From Patella vulgata (taxonomy: Eukaryota > Mollusca > Gastropoda > Patellidae), in NCBI RefSeq assembly GCF_932274485.2, contig NC_065880.2:91062730-91126729 (forward strand): DNA of 64,000 nucleotides, read 5' to 3'. Made by a program: the position numbers and the translations under genes. How positions within the stretch are numbered: position 1 is the first letter of the stretch; every line of letters starts with the position of its first letter. Below are positions 10,473 through 20,637 of this stretch, piece by piece. Below the pieces are notes generated by a model. That model was given only the letters and a program-made list of their open reading frames with translations, did no database searches and was not told the DNA's origin.

Positions 10473-11806
10473 TTGATGAATTGTTGACCTTGTGTAGATC
10501 AACAACATCATTAATGAAACATTTTAACAACTTTTTGGGGAAGATCCTGGACTAGCGCGGGGATCACGTGACTAAGTGGGTAAGACGCTGGCTCGCTAGC
10601 CTGGAGGTCGGGTGTTCGATCCCTGCATTGGCCGAGAAAGTTCATCCAGATTTTCCGGCGTGGTTCTCCCTTGTCCTGTCATATTTTCATTTTTTATCAT
10701 AGCTTGATAATGACTAGAGAAGCCTTGTCGAAACGTCGCTCAGTAAAAAGCAGTAATTGTATTCCATAGAATTGTGACCTGTATATTCTAGAGATAAATA
10801 ATATTAGACCATCATGTCAACAACACCCACGAAAATGTTAGCATGAAGAAAAAACAGGCAAGACAAAGCCACCCCCCTGGAGGTTATATATAGATTACAC
10901 TAAATTATTAACCACATAAATTGACTATGTTTGAAAAATAACCAACCGCTGTGTAGGCTTTTTATAGTCAAGTAGATGTGTGTCAAAATTGTTCACTTTA
11001 TGTTAAAAGTATGAAACGTTTTATTATGTTGATTTGGATTCATTTCTAAAAATAGATGTTTGACAGAACATCAATGCCAAATTTAAGGTTGACTTTTCTC
11101 TCTGAACGTCATTCCGGAATACGTCCACACAGCAACTTGTTTATACAGCTGATCCCAAAGGAAAACTTAGATGTTGAGCAAATTAGTTGACACCGGAACG
11201 TAAAGTCGCTGAACGCTTAATATCAATAGGGTTCAACATATGACCCCAATGCTTCCCTCAAAATTTGAAAGAAATCCTTTAAAAATATAGCGTTCACAAG
11301 GTTTTCGGCAAAGGGTCGGTGGGGGGGGGGGGGGTCTAACTCTGGAACGAGAAGGTCAAGGACTCCAATCTGCTTCAAATCAAATCTGTTATAAACAATA
11401 GCTTACACGGCGTTCCCAATATAGGGACAGGGCTACGGGTCCGGCAAATAATCATGGGGGATCCGCGGGGACGACTGGGGACCGTGAATCAAATATAGCC
11501 AAGTACAATTCAATATAAAATTGTTGGTATTTCAAATGTCAGATGAATAGCGTTTGCAATCATCTTGCTAGTGGTTATCGTACCACGTTTTGATCAGAAT
11601 GAATGCGAGTATTGTGGACAAACAGACGTGTGTGATGTTAAATTATTTCAAGCATATGTGTTTCTTAATTTAGTGTTTCAGATAAAGGTGGGTTTATGTG
11701 TAAGTTCCACCCCCCCCCCCTAATATGGGAACTATGTCTTACCAGTTTAGATGCAGATGTTTGGGTTACTCGGAGATCTGTATCTAAAATCCTGTTGTTT
11801 TACAGA

Positions 11807-12454
11807 ATGAAGTTGTTGATTCTAACCCTCACTGTTCTTGTCCTGGCCCAGTCTATTGAAGGTTGGAGGTGGGGGTCAAGAAGGACAGCAGATACCACTA
11901 AGGATGTCCTTGCCTTTATAATGGGTAAACGAGATGCTGACATGGACGTTATAACTGCTGATGGTGTTATAACTATGGAGGAAATGGCGAATTTCTTGGA
12001 CGTTGATGATGTAGAAATGATTTTTGCTGAGTTTGATGAAGATGGTAAGTTATTTGATTAAACTATTTTACGCAACTTTTTTTTAACATGTGTCCTGTGT
12101 GATAAGATCCCTCGAAGTCTTATGTTATAGTTTATTACCATATAGCCTGTATGTAATAATATCTCTTGTAATCTGATAGTTTAATTACCATATAGCCTGT
12201 ATGTAATAATATCTCTTGTAATAAAACCTATCCTGTATGTAATAATATCTCTTGTAATCTGATACTTTAATTACCATATAGCCTGTATGTAATAACATCT
12301 CTTGTAATCTGATTGTTTAATTACAATCTGCTCATTACCATTCACCATTCACATTGTATCTGCACACAATTGTATAATATTTAGAAAAATATATTTTTAT
12401 TTTTTTACAGGCGATGGTGTTTTAAATCAAGAAGAATTTGATGCATTTATTTAA
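11807..12454 (+). CDS. Copy 2: secreted peptide / EF-hand precursor, twin of copy 1
   Basis: Exons 11807-12044 and 12411-12454 encode the same 93-residue protein as copy 1 with exon 3b: 19-residue signal peptide, 20-residue cationic Trp-rich peptide, GKR, then the acidic EF-hand pair. The donor is gtaagt (copy 1 has gtaaat). Only one last coding exon is present here. The first-exon promoter seen for copies 1, 4 and 5 is not found upstream; the arm starts inside the 5' intron. Expression would need the divergent copy 1 promoter or another start. The terminal UTR acceptor at 13043-13052 is present, but homology to the shared last exon ends soon after and changes into an unrelated repeat. Confidence 0.7.
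12125..12325 (+). repeat. 50-bp minisatellite in intron 2 of copy 2
   Basis: About four units, one partial, of attaccatatagcctgtatg followed by atctcttgtaatctgatag. Same array as in the other copies. Confidence 0.85.
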
Positions 12455-12529
12455 CTCACAGCTAACGATAATTCAATAAACCTTGTTTATACGATACAGG
12501 TAAATATGTTTCAATGATTCCAGGTAGGG

Positions 12530-12838
12530 TGTTTCGTCTTTCATGGGGATGGTTCAGTGATTACGACGTTGGTTTGCTAACCTGGCGGTCCCGTGTTCGA
12601 TCCTAGTGTTAACCGAGAAATTGCATCGGGAATTTTCCGACCTTCGGGTGCGACAAAAACCCGAGGTCCCGTGTACGCATGGGCGTGCACGTGAAAGAAT
12701 CCGTGGCAGTTCCAATTCGAAAAAAGAGTAGGTCATAGCGCCGCTGTTCAGGCAATATGTCCGTCATAGCAGAATGTATGGCGTGTGCCCATCCGAAGCA
12801 GAACAATAAGACGTTATAAACCCCATTTCATTTCTTCC
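12530..12838 (+). mobile_element. SINE-A
   Basis: Sense copy: tRNA-like head (gttcagtgattacgac, B-box-like gtgttcgatcc), diverged body, end accccatttcatttctt. It lies in the 3'-UTR intron of copy 2. Confidence 0.75.
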
Positions 12839-13069
12839 TGATGGTAAAAAAAATTATAGACCCCGTTTCATCATTGATATAAAATAATCTTCAAATTACG
12901 TATATTGAAATGTTTATAATTTAAATATGAAGAAGAGCATGGTGTATATCAATGCAAGTAAAGATCCCTTGGCAGTTGGAAACTGAAAGTAGGATGTAGT
13001 ACCGTTTTTCTATCCTATTTGATCAACATTAAATTTTATGTTTTTATTTCAGATTTTAACAAGACTTAA

Positions 13070-13245
13070 TTAAAGATTCATTATGTACGATTTCGATAAA
13101 AAGCTGACCAGGTCTCGCTATAATAGTTTTAAAATGGATAAAAAATTTCAATAAATTTACATCAATTTAAGCCGAGTTATCGTCAATTACAGAACAGTGT
13201 AGTCACGATTGTCATTGCTACCGTTGTTACGATAATCAACAAAGC
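13070..13245. repeat. Fragment of dispersed repeat R
   Basis: Matches parts of 43190-43570 and 53185-53400 (ctataatagttttaaaatgg, then cgattgtcattgctaccgtt). It replaces the expected 3' end of copy 2. Confidence 0.6.
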
Positions 13246-13484
13246 CTTGATTATCCAGTTAAAATCATTATATAACAGTATAGTCATTGTTGGATATGGC
13301 GGTCATTTAGGTCGGAGATCTGTTCTGGAAGTTGATAGTTCTCTGTATAGCTATCAACTCTACTTCGAAAATAGATCTGTCCTAAATGGTGGCTACTTTA
13401 CCAAAATCCTTATTCAGGAGTACTTCAGTGAGATGGATATATTTCATAAACAGATCTATAGAAATATTAATTATGCCCCATGAT

Positions 13485-13822
13485 GTAAAATGAAATGAAA
13501 TGGGGTTTAACGTCCTATTGTTCTACTCCGAACTGGGCTAATGAAGACAGGCATACGCCGGACAACGGCATACTCTTATATCGAATTCCAACTGTCAAGG
13601 GATCTTTTACGTGCACGCCAATGTGTGCACGAGACCTCGGTTTTTCGTCCCATCCGAACGACTAGACAGCTTTCTTTGTCAAACCCTCCGTCCTGCATCA
13701 CTGACAAGGGAGAACCACGCCGGAAAATCGGGATGAACTTTCTCGGCCAATGAAGGGATCGAACACCCGACCTCCAGACTAGCGAGCAGCGTCTTACCCA
13801 CTTAGCCACCGTGATCCCCTGT
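13485..13822 (-). mobile_element. SINE-A, near full length
   Basis: aaatgaaatggggtttaacg at the left, all internal blocks in order, and the antisense head ending cttagccaccgtgatcccct at the right. Confidence 0.85.
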
Positions 13823-14162
13823 TATCTAACAAAGCAGTAATTCACGTGATAGTCAAGCACGTGCTTAATTTGCTGAAAGGCATTATGGCAGATCAAATAG
13901 AGAGCTATCTAAAAGAGCTATCTAAAAAAGAACATATTCCCCACAAAAGCCAACAGATTTGCTCATCTGAGCACTAATACCCGGGTTCCAATAGAAGTGA
14001 CTGGATAACAGTTCTACTAATACCCGGGTTCCAATACAAGTGTCTGGTACATCCAGTATTTACTACCGACCATCCATCACGTGACACGAACAAGGCCTTC
14101 CCCAATGGAATTCGCTTGGATCATGTTAACTATTCTACTATACCATAACATCTCCCTTTCTT

Positions 14163-14345
14163 CAGATGGAACGTGACAAGGAGTAGGGTCGCATGCTGAA
14201 CCTCGTGGGTTTTCTCCGGGTCCTCCGGTATCCTCCCACTGCTAAAGACCGCTACGCGCTAGCGAATTAAAGAAATAAAACTGAACCAAAATTGTCCCGA
14301 AATGACCTAGTTTGTGTCGAGTGAACGTTTAACCCCATTCCTCCC
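14163..14345 (+). mobile_element. SINE-B, 5'-truncated
   Basis: Body and tail of a second tRNA-derived family, SINE-B: acctcgtgggttttctccgg, ctcccactgctaaagacc, aaatgacctagtttgtgtcg, ending near accccattcctccctc. The tRNA-like head is missing. Confidence 0.75.
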
Positions 14346-14442
14346 TCTTTTCAATAATATTACCATAAAATAACATCCTAAAATCAATCTTATTAAAATA
14401 CAGATCTATTTTTCGTTTCGTTTTTCTAAACTTACAATACCT

Positions 14443-14508
14443 GTTCACTCATCGTTCACTACTGTGAAATCAGACGCTACTACTGTTATTAAGATACACA
14501 TCCGACAG
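14443..14508 (+). other. 5'-UTR exon 1 of copy 3
   Basis: cctgttcactcatcgttcac to gacag/gtaagcc. It has the same leader start as copies 1 and 4 but a longer, different second half. The TATA box and AT-rich box found ahead of copies 1 and 4 are absent. Instead a fragment of the TIR element described at 24984 (acagatctatttttcgtttc) abuts the leader. Confidence 0.5.
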
Positions 14509-14639
14509 GTAAGCCACGGATTTTTTTAATTCTATTTTGAAACTCTCTCATGTACCGTACAGATCTACATGTGACGTCACATCATACCGAGTCCATAACA
14601 CGTGTGTTGTTTACATCGGACGTAGTAACACAAACTCGT

Positions 14640-16905
14640 CCGGGTAGAATGGATTCATTTTAGTCATCATTACTAAAGTCAATACGATCAAAAAAAACAA
14701 TCTTGATTATCCATTTTTGGATTTAATCATCAATGAGCCTTGAACAGCAGATCGGATTCAAATCCAGTAAATATCGCAGGCTAGCGATGACATCGAGAGT
14801 TGATTATGGTCTGAATAAATTAATTTATAATTTAGCTAACATTTCAGGCCTAAAGAAAGGGGTTCACTAGTCCGCGGGTGCACTAGTCCACCGCCATAAG
14901 AAATACTATAAATATGGGTATCAATAAACCTGACCCTAACCCAATCTGATCCCCAATAATAGATATTGGTGGACTAATGAACCCTAACCCTAATAATAGA
15001 TATCGGTGATACACGTCGGGCTCAACAACAGGGAGGAAAGTGGACCAAGGATACACGAGCAGATGCTAGATCTACTCAAGGTGACCAGAGCAGCTTTCCC
15101 AACAACCAAGCTCTTCGCCACAGCAAAATCCACATGGAAACCACCTAAAAAGTCATTATCACCAGCCATCCTAAAAACTTTCGACGAAATGAATATAGAA
15201 ATATCATCACTTCAACCACAATCACAAAAACCAAATCTCAACCGAGCAACTAAAACAGCATTAAACACCCTTAAAAAAGACAAAAACATAATAATTAAGA
15301 AAAGCGACAAAGGCTCGTGTTGTGTCATAGCAACACCAAAAACACTGGCCAACTAGAAACTAAAGTATTTTTCAAAGAAACCGATACACATCAACTATTG
15401 TTCAAGAGCTCCTTTCACCCAAAACATACATTCTCTGGCATCATAAAATCTCAGATTCTCCGTTTTCATAGGATATGTACTCAGAAGACCGACTTTGAGT
15501 CAGCATGTACATTGGTATTTAGCAAACTACGGGAAAGGGGATACTCCAAACGCTATCTACGACGTATAAAAAACAACACTCTAGCTGAGCTTGCCGCCAA
15601 AGAAACAAATAATATACAATCAGCAGTTAAAACCAAAATTTGTGGCCATCCAAGATGTCAAACATGCAAAATCTTAAACATATCCGACCATTTCCAAAAC
15701 AAAACATCTGGCGCACAATTCCCAATATTAGACCAACTTTCATGCAGTAGTTCAAACATAATTTATCTAATTTCATGCAGAAAATGTGACAAGCAATACC
15801 TAGGGGAGACTCAAAATGCACTTAGGGAAAGAATTAACAGTCACCGATCAGACATAATCACCAAAAAAGACAAACCTGTCTCAATTCATTTCAACCAACC
15901 AAATTATGACATTTATGATCTCATTGTCACGCCAATAGAAAAGACCAAGAGCGACTTTGAATCTATAGCAGAAATTAAAACGTTTAGGCTAACACGAGAA
16001 AAATTCTGGATTGACAAATTGAAAACAGCCCCCCTAGGTTTGAATATTCATACGGCCAGCGCAATAGCTCCTTTTGTAGTTCCATTTAGCGGAACAGCAG
16101 CAAGTGCATCCAAAATCATCAGAAAACACTATACTGATCTCCAAGAAAATCACCCGAAAATATTCACACAGAAATTTATAATTGCATATTCTAAAAATAA
16201 AAATCTGAACGACATCCTAGTGCACAGTAAATTAGATTAAATAAGGCCAGTCTCCACCCTAACCCAAAACAAACCATATATCAAATCCTATCCCTAACCG
16301 TTAGTAAATAAAATCAACTAGATATAAGAATCCCTAGCCCTAACCCGGTGATGCGGAACAGACACGATTTTTTTAGAAAATCCAATCCGTAGTAGGAAAC
16401 ACACTAATGTGGCTCTCTCCCGAGAGCCTCAAATTTATTTTCTTTTTTCTTCAGAAACAATAATACCAGAATACCAGAAGCACCATCCAAGGAAGACCAT
16501 CAGCGCCACCAACACCAATAAACAGTGAAATCGCCTTTGTATATAAATCTAATGTATTGTATGTATTTTTAATAAAACTAGGAAATATCACGAACTAATT
16601 TTTCATCATCCTAGGTCAGTGCTTATGTGGAGTCTTAACCTCTCCCCCAAATTCTTAAACCTAACCCAATCTGAACCCCAATAATAGATATCGGTGGGCT
16701 AATGAACCCTAACACAACCCTAACACAACCATAACCCTAATAATAGATATCGGTGGACTAATGAATCCGCGGACTAGTGAACCCGCGGACTAGTGATCAT
16801 TCCCCAAAGAGAGACCTGTAATAGGCAGGTTTAGCTCTTGCATAATTTAAGTTTAACTCATACTAACTCTTTAACTTAAAAATGTTAACGTATTAACCAG
16901 TTACG
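14640..16905 (+). repeat. Repeat R interrupted by a telomere-like TIR element and a Penelope-like insertion (5' intron of copy 3)
   Basis: Repeat R runs from 14640 to about 14851 and resumes at about 16800 (gacctgtaataggcaggttt). At the break the sequence is flanked by aaagaaag and aaagagag, an 8-bp target-duplication-like pair. Just inside are inverted ends ggggttcactagtccgcgg (left) and ggactagtgatcattcccc (right). The inner part is rich in TAACCC telomere-type motifs and aataatagatatcggtgg units. The matching region before copy 4 (20045-20545) has the same element without the 1.65-kb retroelement. Confidence 0.65.
15000..16650 (+). mobile_element. Penelope-like retroelement, internally deleted
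   Basis: 15006-15356 resembles the N-terminal part of Penelope-type reverse transcriptases (ALNTLKKDKNIIIKKSDKGS). 15317-16240 starts at the distal RT/thumb region (FHPKHTFSGIIKSQILRFH) and runs through a Cys/His-bearing linker (CGHPRCQTC) into a GIY-YIG endonuclease-like domain (IIYLISCRKCDKQYLGETQ). The catalytic core of the RT between them is absent, so this copy is a relic. It sits within TAACCC-rich sequence, and a block containing aataatagatatcggtgg occurs on both sides (14935-14995 and 16655-16760). Downstream to ~16650 is untranslated tail with a gtctctcccgagag-like hairpin region. Confidence 0.75.
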
Positions 16906-17021
16906 GGAAATTTTAACGCATTAACTTGCTCTTAGCCCTGGTGATAACCCTTTCGAGACCACCTGATACCACATACTGTTTATATAGTAAGCCAACGTAT
17001 CTAAAATCTTGTTTTAACAGA

Positions 17022-17147
17022 ATGAAGTTGATGATTCTAACCCTCGCTGTTCTTGTCCTGGCACAATCTGTTGAAGGTTGGAGGTGGGGGTCAAGAAGGA
17101 CAGCAGATGACGCTAGGGATGTCCTTGTCTTTTTAATGGGTAAATAA
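17022..17147 (+). CDS. Copy 3: secreted peptide precursor truncated after Gly-Lys
   Basis: After a tttaacag acceptor, 41 codons encode a 19-residue signal peptide (MKLMILTLAVLVLAQSVEG), the peptide WRWGSRRTADDARDVLVFLM, then Gly-Lys and a stop where copies 1 and 2 have Arg. A terminal Gly-Lys could still be trimmed and amidated by the usual enzymes, so the peptide itself may be intact while the EF-hand part is lost. The following EF-hand codons persist to a donor at about 17260 but carry substitutions. Exon 3 (18358 on) has a two-base insertion that shifts its frame, and a 3'-UTR exon with AATAAA at 19128-19133 remains. This is either a simplified gene or an early pseudogene. Confidence 0.6.
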   Translation: MKLMILTLAVLVLAQSVEGWRWGSRRTADDARDVLVFLMGK

Positions 17148-18420
17148 GATACTGATATGGACGTTATAACTGCTGATGGTATTATAACTATTGGGGGAAT
17201 GGTTAATTTTATGGACGTTGACGATGTAGAAATGATTTTTGCTGAGTTTGATAAAGATGGTAAGTTATTTGATCAAAAATATTTAAAAAATATTTCACAC
17301 AACTTATTTTATTAAGATGTATCCTGTCTGGTAAGATCCCTTGAAATCTTGTAATCTAATAGTTTAATTACCATATAGCCTGTATGTAATAATATCTCTT
17401 CTAATCTGATAGTTTAATTATCATATAACCTGTATGTAATAACATCTCTTGTAATCTGATAGTTGTATTACCATATGGCCTGTATGTAATAACATCTCTT
17501 GTAATCTGATAGTATAATTACCATATAGCCTGTATGTAATAATATCTCTTGTAATCTGATAGTTTAATTACCATATAGCCGGTATGTAATAATATCTCTT
17601 CTAATCTGATAGTTTAATTACCATATAGCCTGTATGTAATAACATCTCTTGTAATCTGATAGTATAATTACCATATAGCCTGTATGTAATAACATCTCTT
17701 GTAATCTGATAGTTTTATTACCATATAGCCTGTATGTAATAATATCTCTTGTAATCTGATAGTTGTATTACCATATAGCCTGTATGTAATAATATCTCTT
17801 GTAATCTGATAGTATAATTACCATATAGCCTGTATGTAATAACATCTCTTGTAATCTGATAGTATAATTACCATATAGCCTGTATGTAATAACATCTCTT
17901 GTAATCTGATAGTATAATTACCATATAGCCTGTATGTAATAATATCTCTTGTAATCTGATAGTATAATTACCATATAGCCTGTATGTAATAATATCTCTT
18001 GTAATCTGATAGTTGTATTACCATATAGCCTGTATGTAATAATATCTCTTGTAATCTGATAGTTGTATTACCATATGGTCTGTATGTAATAACATCTCTT
18101 GTAATCTGATAGTATAATTACCATATAGCCTGTATGTAATAATATATCTTGTAATCTGATAGTTGTATTACCATATAGCCTGTATGTAATAATATCTCTT
18201 GTAATCTGATAGTTTAATTATCATATAGCCTGTATGCAATAACATCTCTTGTAATCTGATAGTTTTATTATCATATAGCCTGTATGTAATAACATCTCTT
18301 GTAATCTGATAATATTGATTTGAGAAAAATATATTTTAATTTTCAACTGTTTTACAGGCGATGGTGTTTTAAATCAACAGAAGAATTTGATGCATTTTAT
18401 TTAAATCTTGAAACAATGTC
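17148..18420 (+). pseudogene. Unread EF-hand remainder of copy 3
   Basis: Out of use because of the upstream stop: residual exon 2 (ITADGIITIGGMVNF..., DKDG at the donor), the intron with its minisatellite, and exon 3 at 18358-18418, whose frame is shifted relative to copy 2. Substitutions in the acidic part (EEM to GGM, DEDG to DKDG) fit relaxed constraint. Confidence 0.65.
17351..18310 (+). repeat. 50-bp minisatellite in intron 2 of copy 3
   Basis: About 19 tandem units of 50 bp (attaccatatagcctgtatg, then taatatctcttgtaatctga, then tagttt/tagtat/tagttg variants). This is the longest such array in the window. Confidence 0.95.
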
Positions 18421-18499
18421 CAATAATTAATTAAACCTTGTTTATACGATACAGGTAAATATTTTTCAATGATTCCAGGTAGCGTGTTTGGTGCGTAAG

Positions 18500-18838
18500 A
18501 CATTAGGTAGCTAACCCGAAGGTTTCGTGTTCGAACACTGTGTTGACCGAGAAGGTGAACTGGGATTTTCCGGTTCCCACTTGCCTGTGGTGCAGGACCG
18601 AGGGCCTGGCATGTGATAACGTATAGTCGTTCGGATGGGACCAAAATCCGAGATTTAAGTACACATTGGCGTGCACGTAAAAGATCCCTTGACAGTTGGA
18701 ATTCGATATAAGAGTAGGCCGTAGCGCCTCTGTCCAAGCAAATTTTCCATCATAGCAGACTGTATGGCGTATGGCCGTTTTCGTTAGCCCAGTCGGAGCA
18801 GAAAAGTAGGACGTTAAACCCCATTTCATTTCATTTCT
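18500..18838 (+). mobile_element. SINE-A
   Basis: Sense copy with a diverged tRNA-like head (gtgcgtaagacattaggtag, B-box-like gtgttcgaacac), body, and end accccatttcatttcatttc. It lies in the 3'-UTR intron of copy 3. Confidence 0.75.
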
Positions 18839-19509
18839 TTCATAGACCCTGTTTTCTCGTTGACATAAAATAATCTTCAACTTACATATATTAACATGTT
18901 TGTAATTTGAATGTGAAGAAGACTGGCGTATACCAATGGGAGTACGTTAAAGATCCCCTGAAAATTGAAAGTAGGATGTAGCACAGTTTACCCATCTTCA
19001 TTATCCCGGTTAATGTCCAAAAGTATCCTATTTGATAAACATTAAATTTTATGGTTTTATTTCAGATTTTAACAAGATTAGCTTAATACAGTCGTGATCA
19101 TATATTAAACAGCTTTCTTTCATATCAAATAAATTTATTGTAATCTGAAATTGCCCGAAAAAATTTCAAACGGCGGCGGTGGTCTTCTGTGAGTGAGGAG
19201 AAGCTCATATTACCGTGAAGGGACCCTCCAAGAAAATTTTGGAAAATTTGACGGCGAAACGCGTTTTCCTGCTATTTCAGTCCGTGAATACAGCAAGTGG
19301 TCTACTATAGTCTAATAAAGATGGCTGACTCGAATTCCAATCAAAAGATCAATCGTTTACAGTCCACGGAGACGTGAAGGTCAGTAGAAAATTTTGAAAA
19401 TTATACTGTAGTAAACGCGTTTTCCTGTGGTTTTCCTGGCTGATCTGAATCCCAACCAACTAAGAAATCGTCGAGGGATTTAGGGGCCGCGCCCTCCCGG
19501 AGAAAATTT

Positions 19510-19605
19510 TTAAAATTCGTTTTCTTTAGCAGTGGGAGGTAAACCCGGAGGACCCGGAGAAAACCCACGAGGTTGGACAGGCGACCCTACTCCATGTCAT
19601 AGAAC
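19510..19605 (-). mobile_element. SINE-B fragment
   Basis: cagtgggaggtaaacccgga, ggacccggagaaaacccacg, then aggttggacaggcgacccta, antisense. 19140-19510 has no recognisable gene. Confidence 0.7.
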
Positions 19606-19796
19606 GAAAGAACAAACGATACCGTAATTTATTTTTATTCGTAGTATACCAAGATCTGCATCAAATTGATCACACATTCTCATGGAATTGTTTTGTCTCA
19701 TCATGGTAATTCTACAATAATAGTTTAACACCCATCCAGGAACTCTACCAAACAGTTGTTACCATGTTGATAAGCACAAGGTGAACAATTCATCAA

Positions 19797-19857
19797 GGTG
19801 TAAATATTAATTACAATTAATGATGACATTTATCACCTGTTAATATATAAATACAGA
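19797..19857 (+). promoter_or_regulatory. Conserved TATA promoter of copy 4
   Basis: ggtgtaaatattaattacaa (19798 on), a ttatcacctg segment, then TATATAAATA at 19844-19853. The leader cctgttcactcatcgttcag follows at about 19868 and exon 1 ends at 19909 (cacag/gtaaac). Almost base-for-base equal to the copy 1 promoter. Confidence 0.7.
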
Positions 19858-20044
19858 GAGTACTGTACCTGTTCACTCATCGTTCAGACGTTACTAATAC
19901 ATCGCACAGGTAAACTAGGGTTTTTTTTATTCTATTTTGAAACTCTCTCATGTACCGTACAGATCTACATGTGACGTCACATCATACCGAGTTGATAACA
20001 CGTGTGTTGTTTACATCGGACCCAGTAACACAAACTCGTCCGGT

Positions 20045-20545
20045 TAGAATAGGTTCATTTTACTCACCATGACTAAAGTCAGTACGATCAAAAAAAAAAA
20101 CAATCTCGATTATCCATTTTTGGATTTAATCATCAATGAGCCTTGAACAGCAGATCGGATTCAAATCCAGTAAATATCGCAGGCTAGCGATGACATCGAG
20201 AGTTGATTATGGTCTGAATAAATTAATTTATAATTTAGATAACATTTCAGGCCTAAAGAAAGGGGTTCACTAGTCCGCCGCTATAAGAAATACTATGAAT
20301 ATGGGTATCAATAAACCTAACCCTAACCCTAACCCAACCCTAACCCTAACCCTAACCCTAATAATAGATATCGGTGGACTAATGAATCCGCGGACTAGTG
20401 AACCCGCGCACTAGTGATCATTCCCCAAAGAGAGACCTGTAATAGGCAGGTTTAGCTCTTGCATAATTTAAGTTTAACTCATACTAACTCTTTAACTTAA
20501 AAATTTTAACGAATTAACCAGTTAAAGGACAATTTTAACTATCGC
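20045..20545 (+). repeat. Repeat R with telomere-like TIR element, lacking the Penelope-like insert
   Basis: Same order as 14640-16905: repeat R, aaagaaag, ggggttcactagtccgc, a run of cctaaccctaaccctaaccc, aataatagatatcggtggac, actagtgatcattcccc, aaagagag, and R again. It serves as the paralogous empty site for the retroelement at 15000-16650. Confidence 0.7.
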
Positions 20546-20637
20546 TCAGCCCTGGTGATAACCCTTTCGAGACCACCTGATACCAAATACTGTTTATATA
20601 GTAAACCAATGTATCTAAAATCTTGATGTTTTACAGA

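Larger units (their letters stand above)
10126..10680. other. Palindrome spacer: two SINE-A fragments flanking the copy 1 promoter
   Basis: The left edge holds the antisense 3' part of a SINE-A (gtgtttaacatccaccggg, then gcccgggcagtgg, ~10124-10200). The right edge holds a sense tRNA-like head (gatcacgtgactaagtgggt, then ggtgttcgatccctgcattg, ~10558-10675). The two have opposite orientations, so they mark separate insertions or an inversion breakpoint. The middle carries the promoter and first exon of copy 1. Confidence 0.7.
10676..12525 (+). repeat. Right arm of the large palindrome
   Basis: Reverse complement of 8050-10124. The arm begins beyond the promoter of copy 1, so copy 2 carries the intron and coding exons but no copy of the TATA region. 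Confidence 0.85.

Noticed and set aside
10560-10640. tRNA gene-like A and B boxes
   Set aside because: They belong to the head of SINE-A; no foldable acceptor stem and anticodon arm with proper spacing, and the same head is repeated across the window.
20310-20370. True telomere or chromosome end
   Set aside because: The TAACCC run is short, degenerate, flanked by unique sequence and contained in a TIR-bounded repeat.
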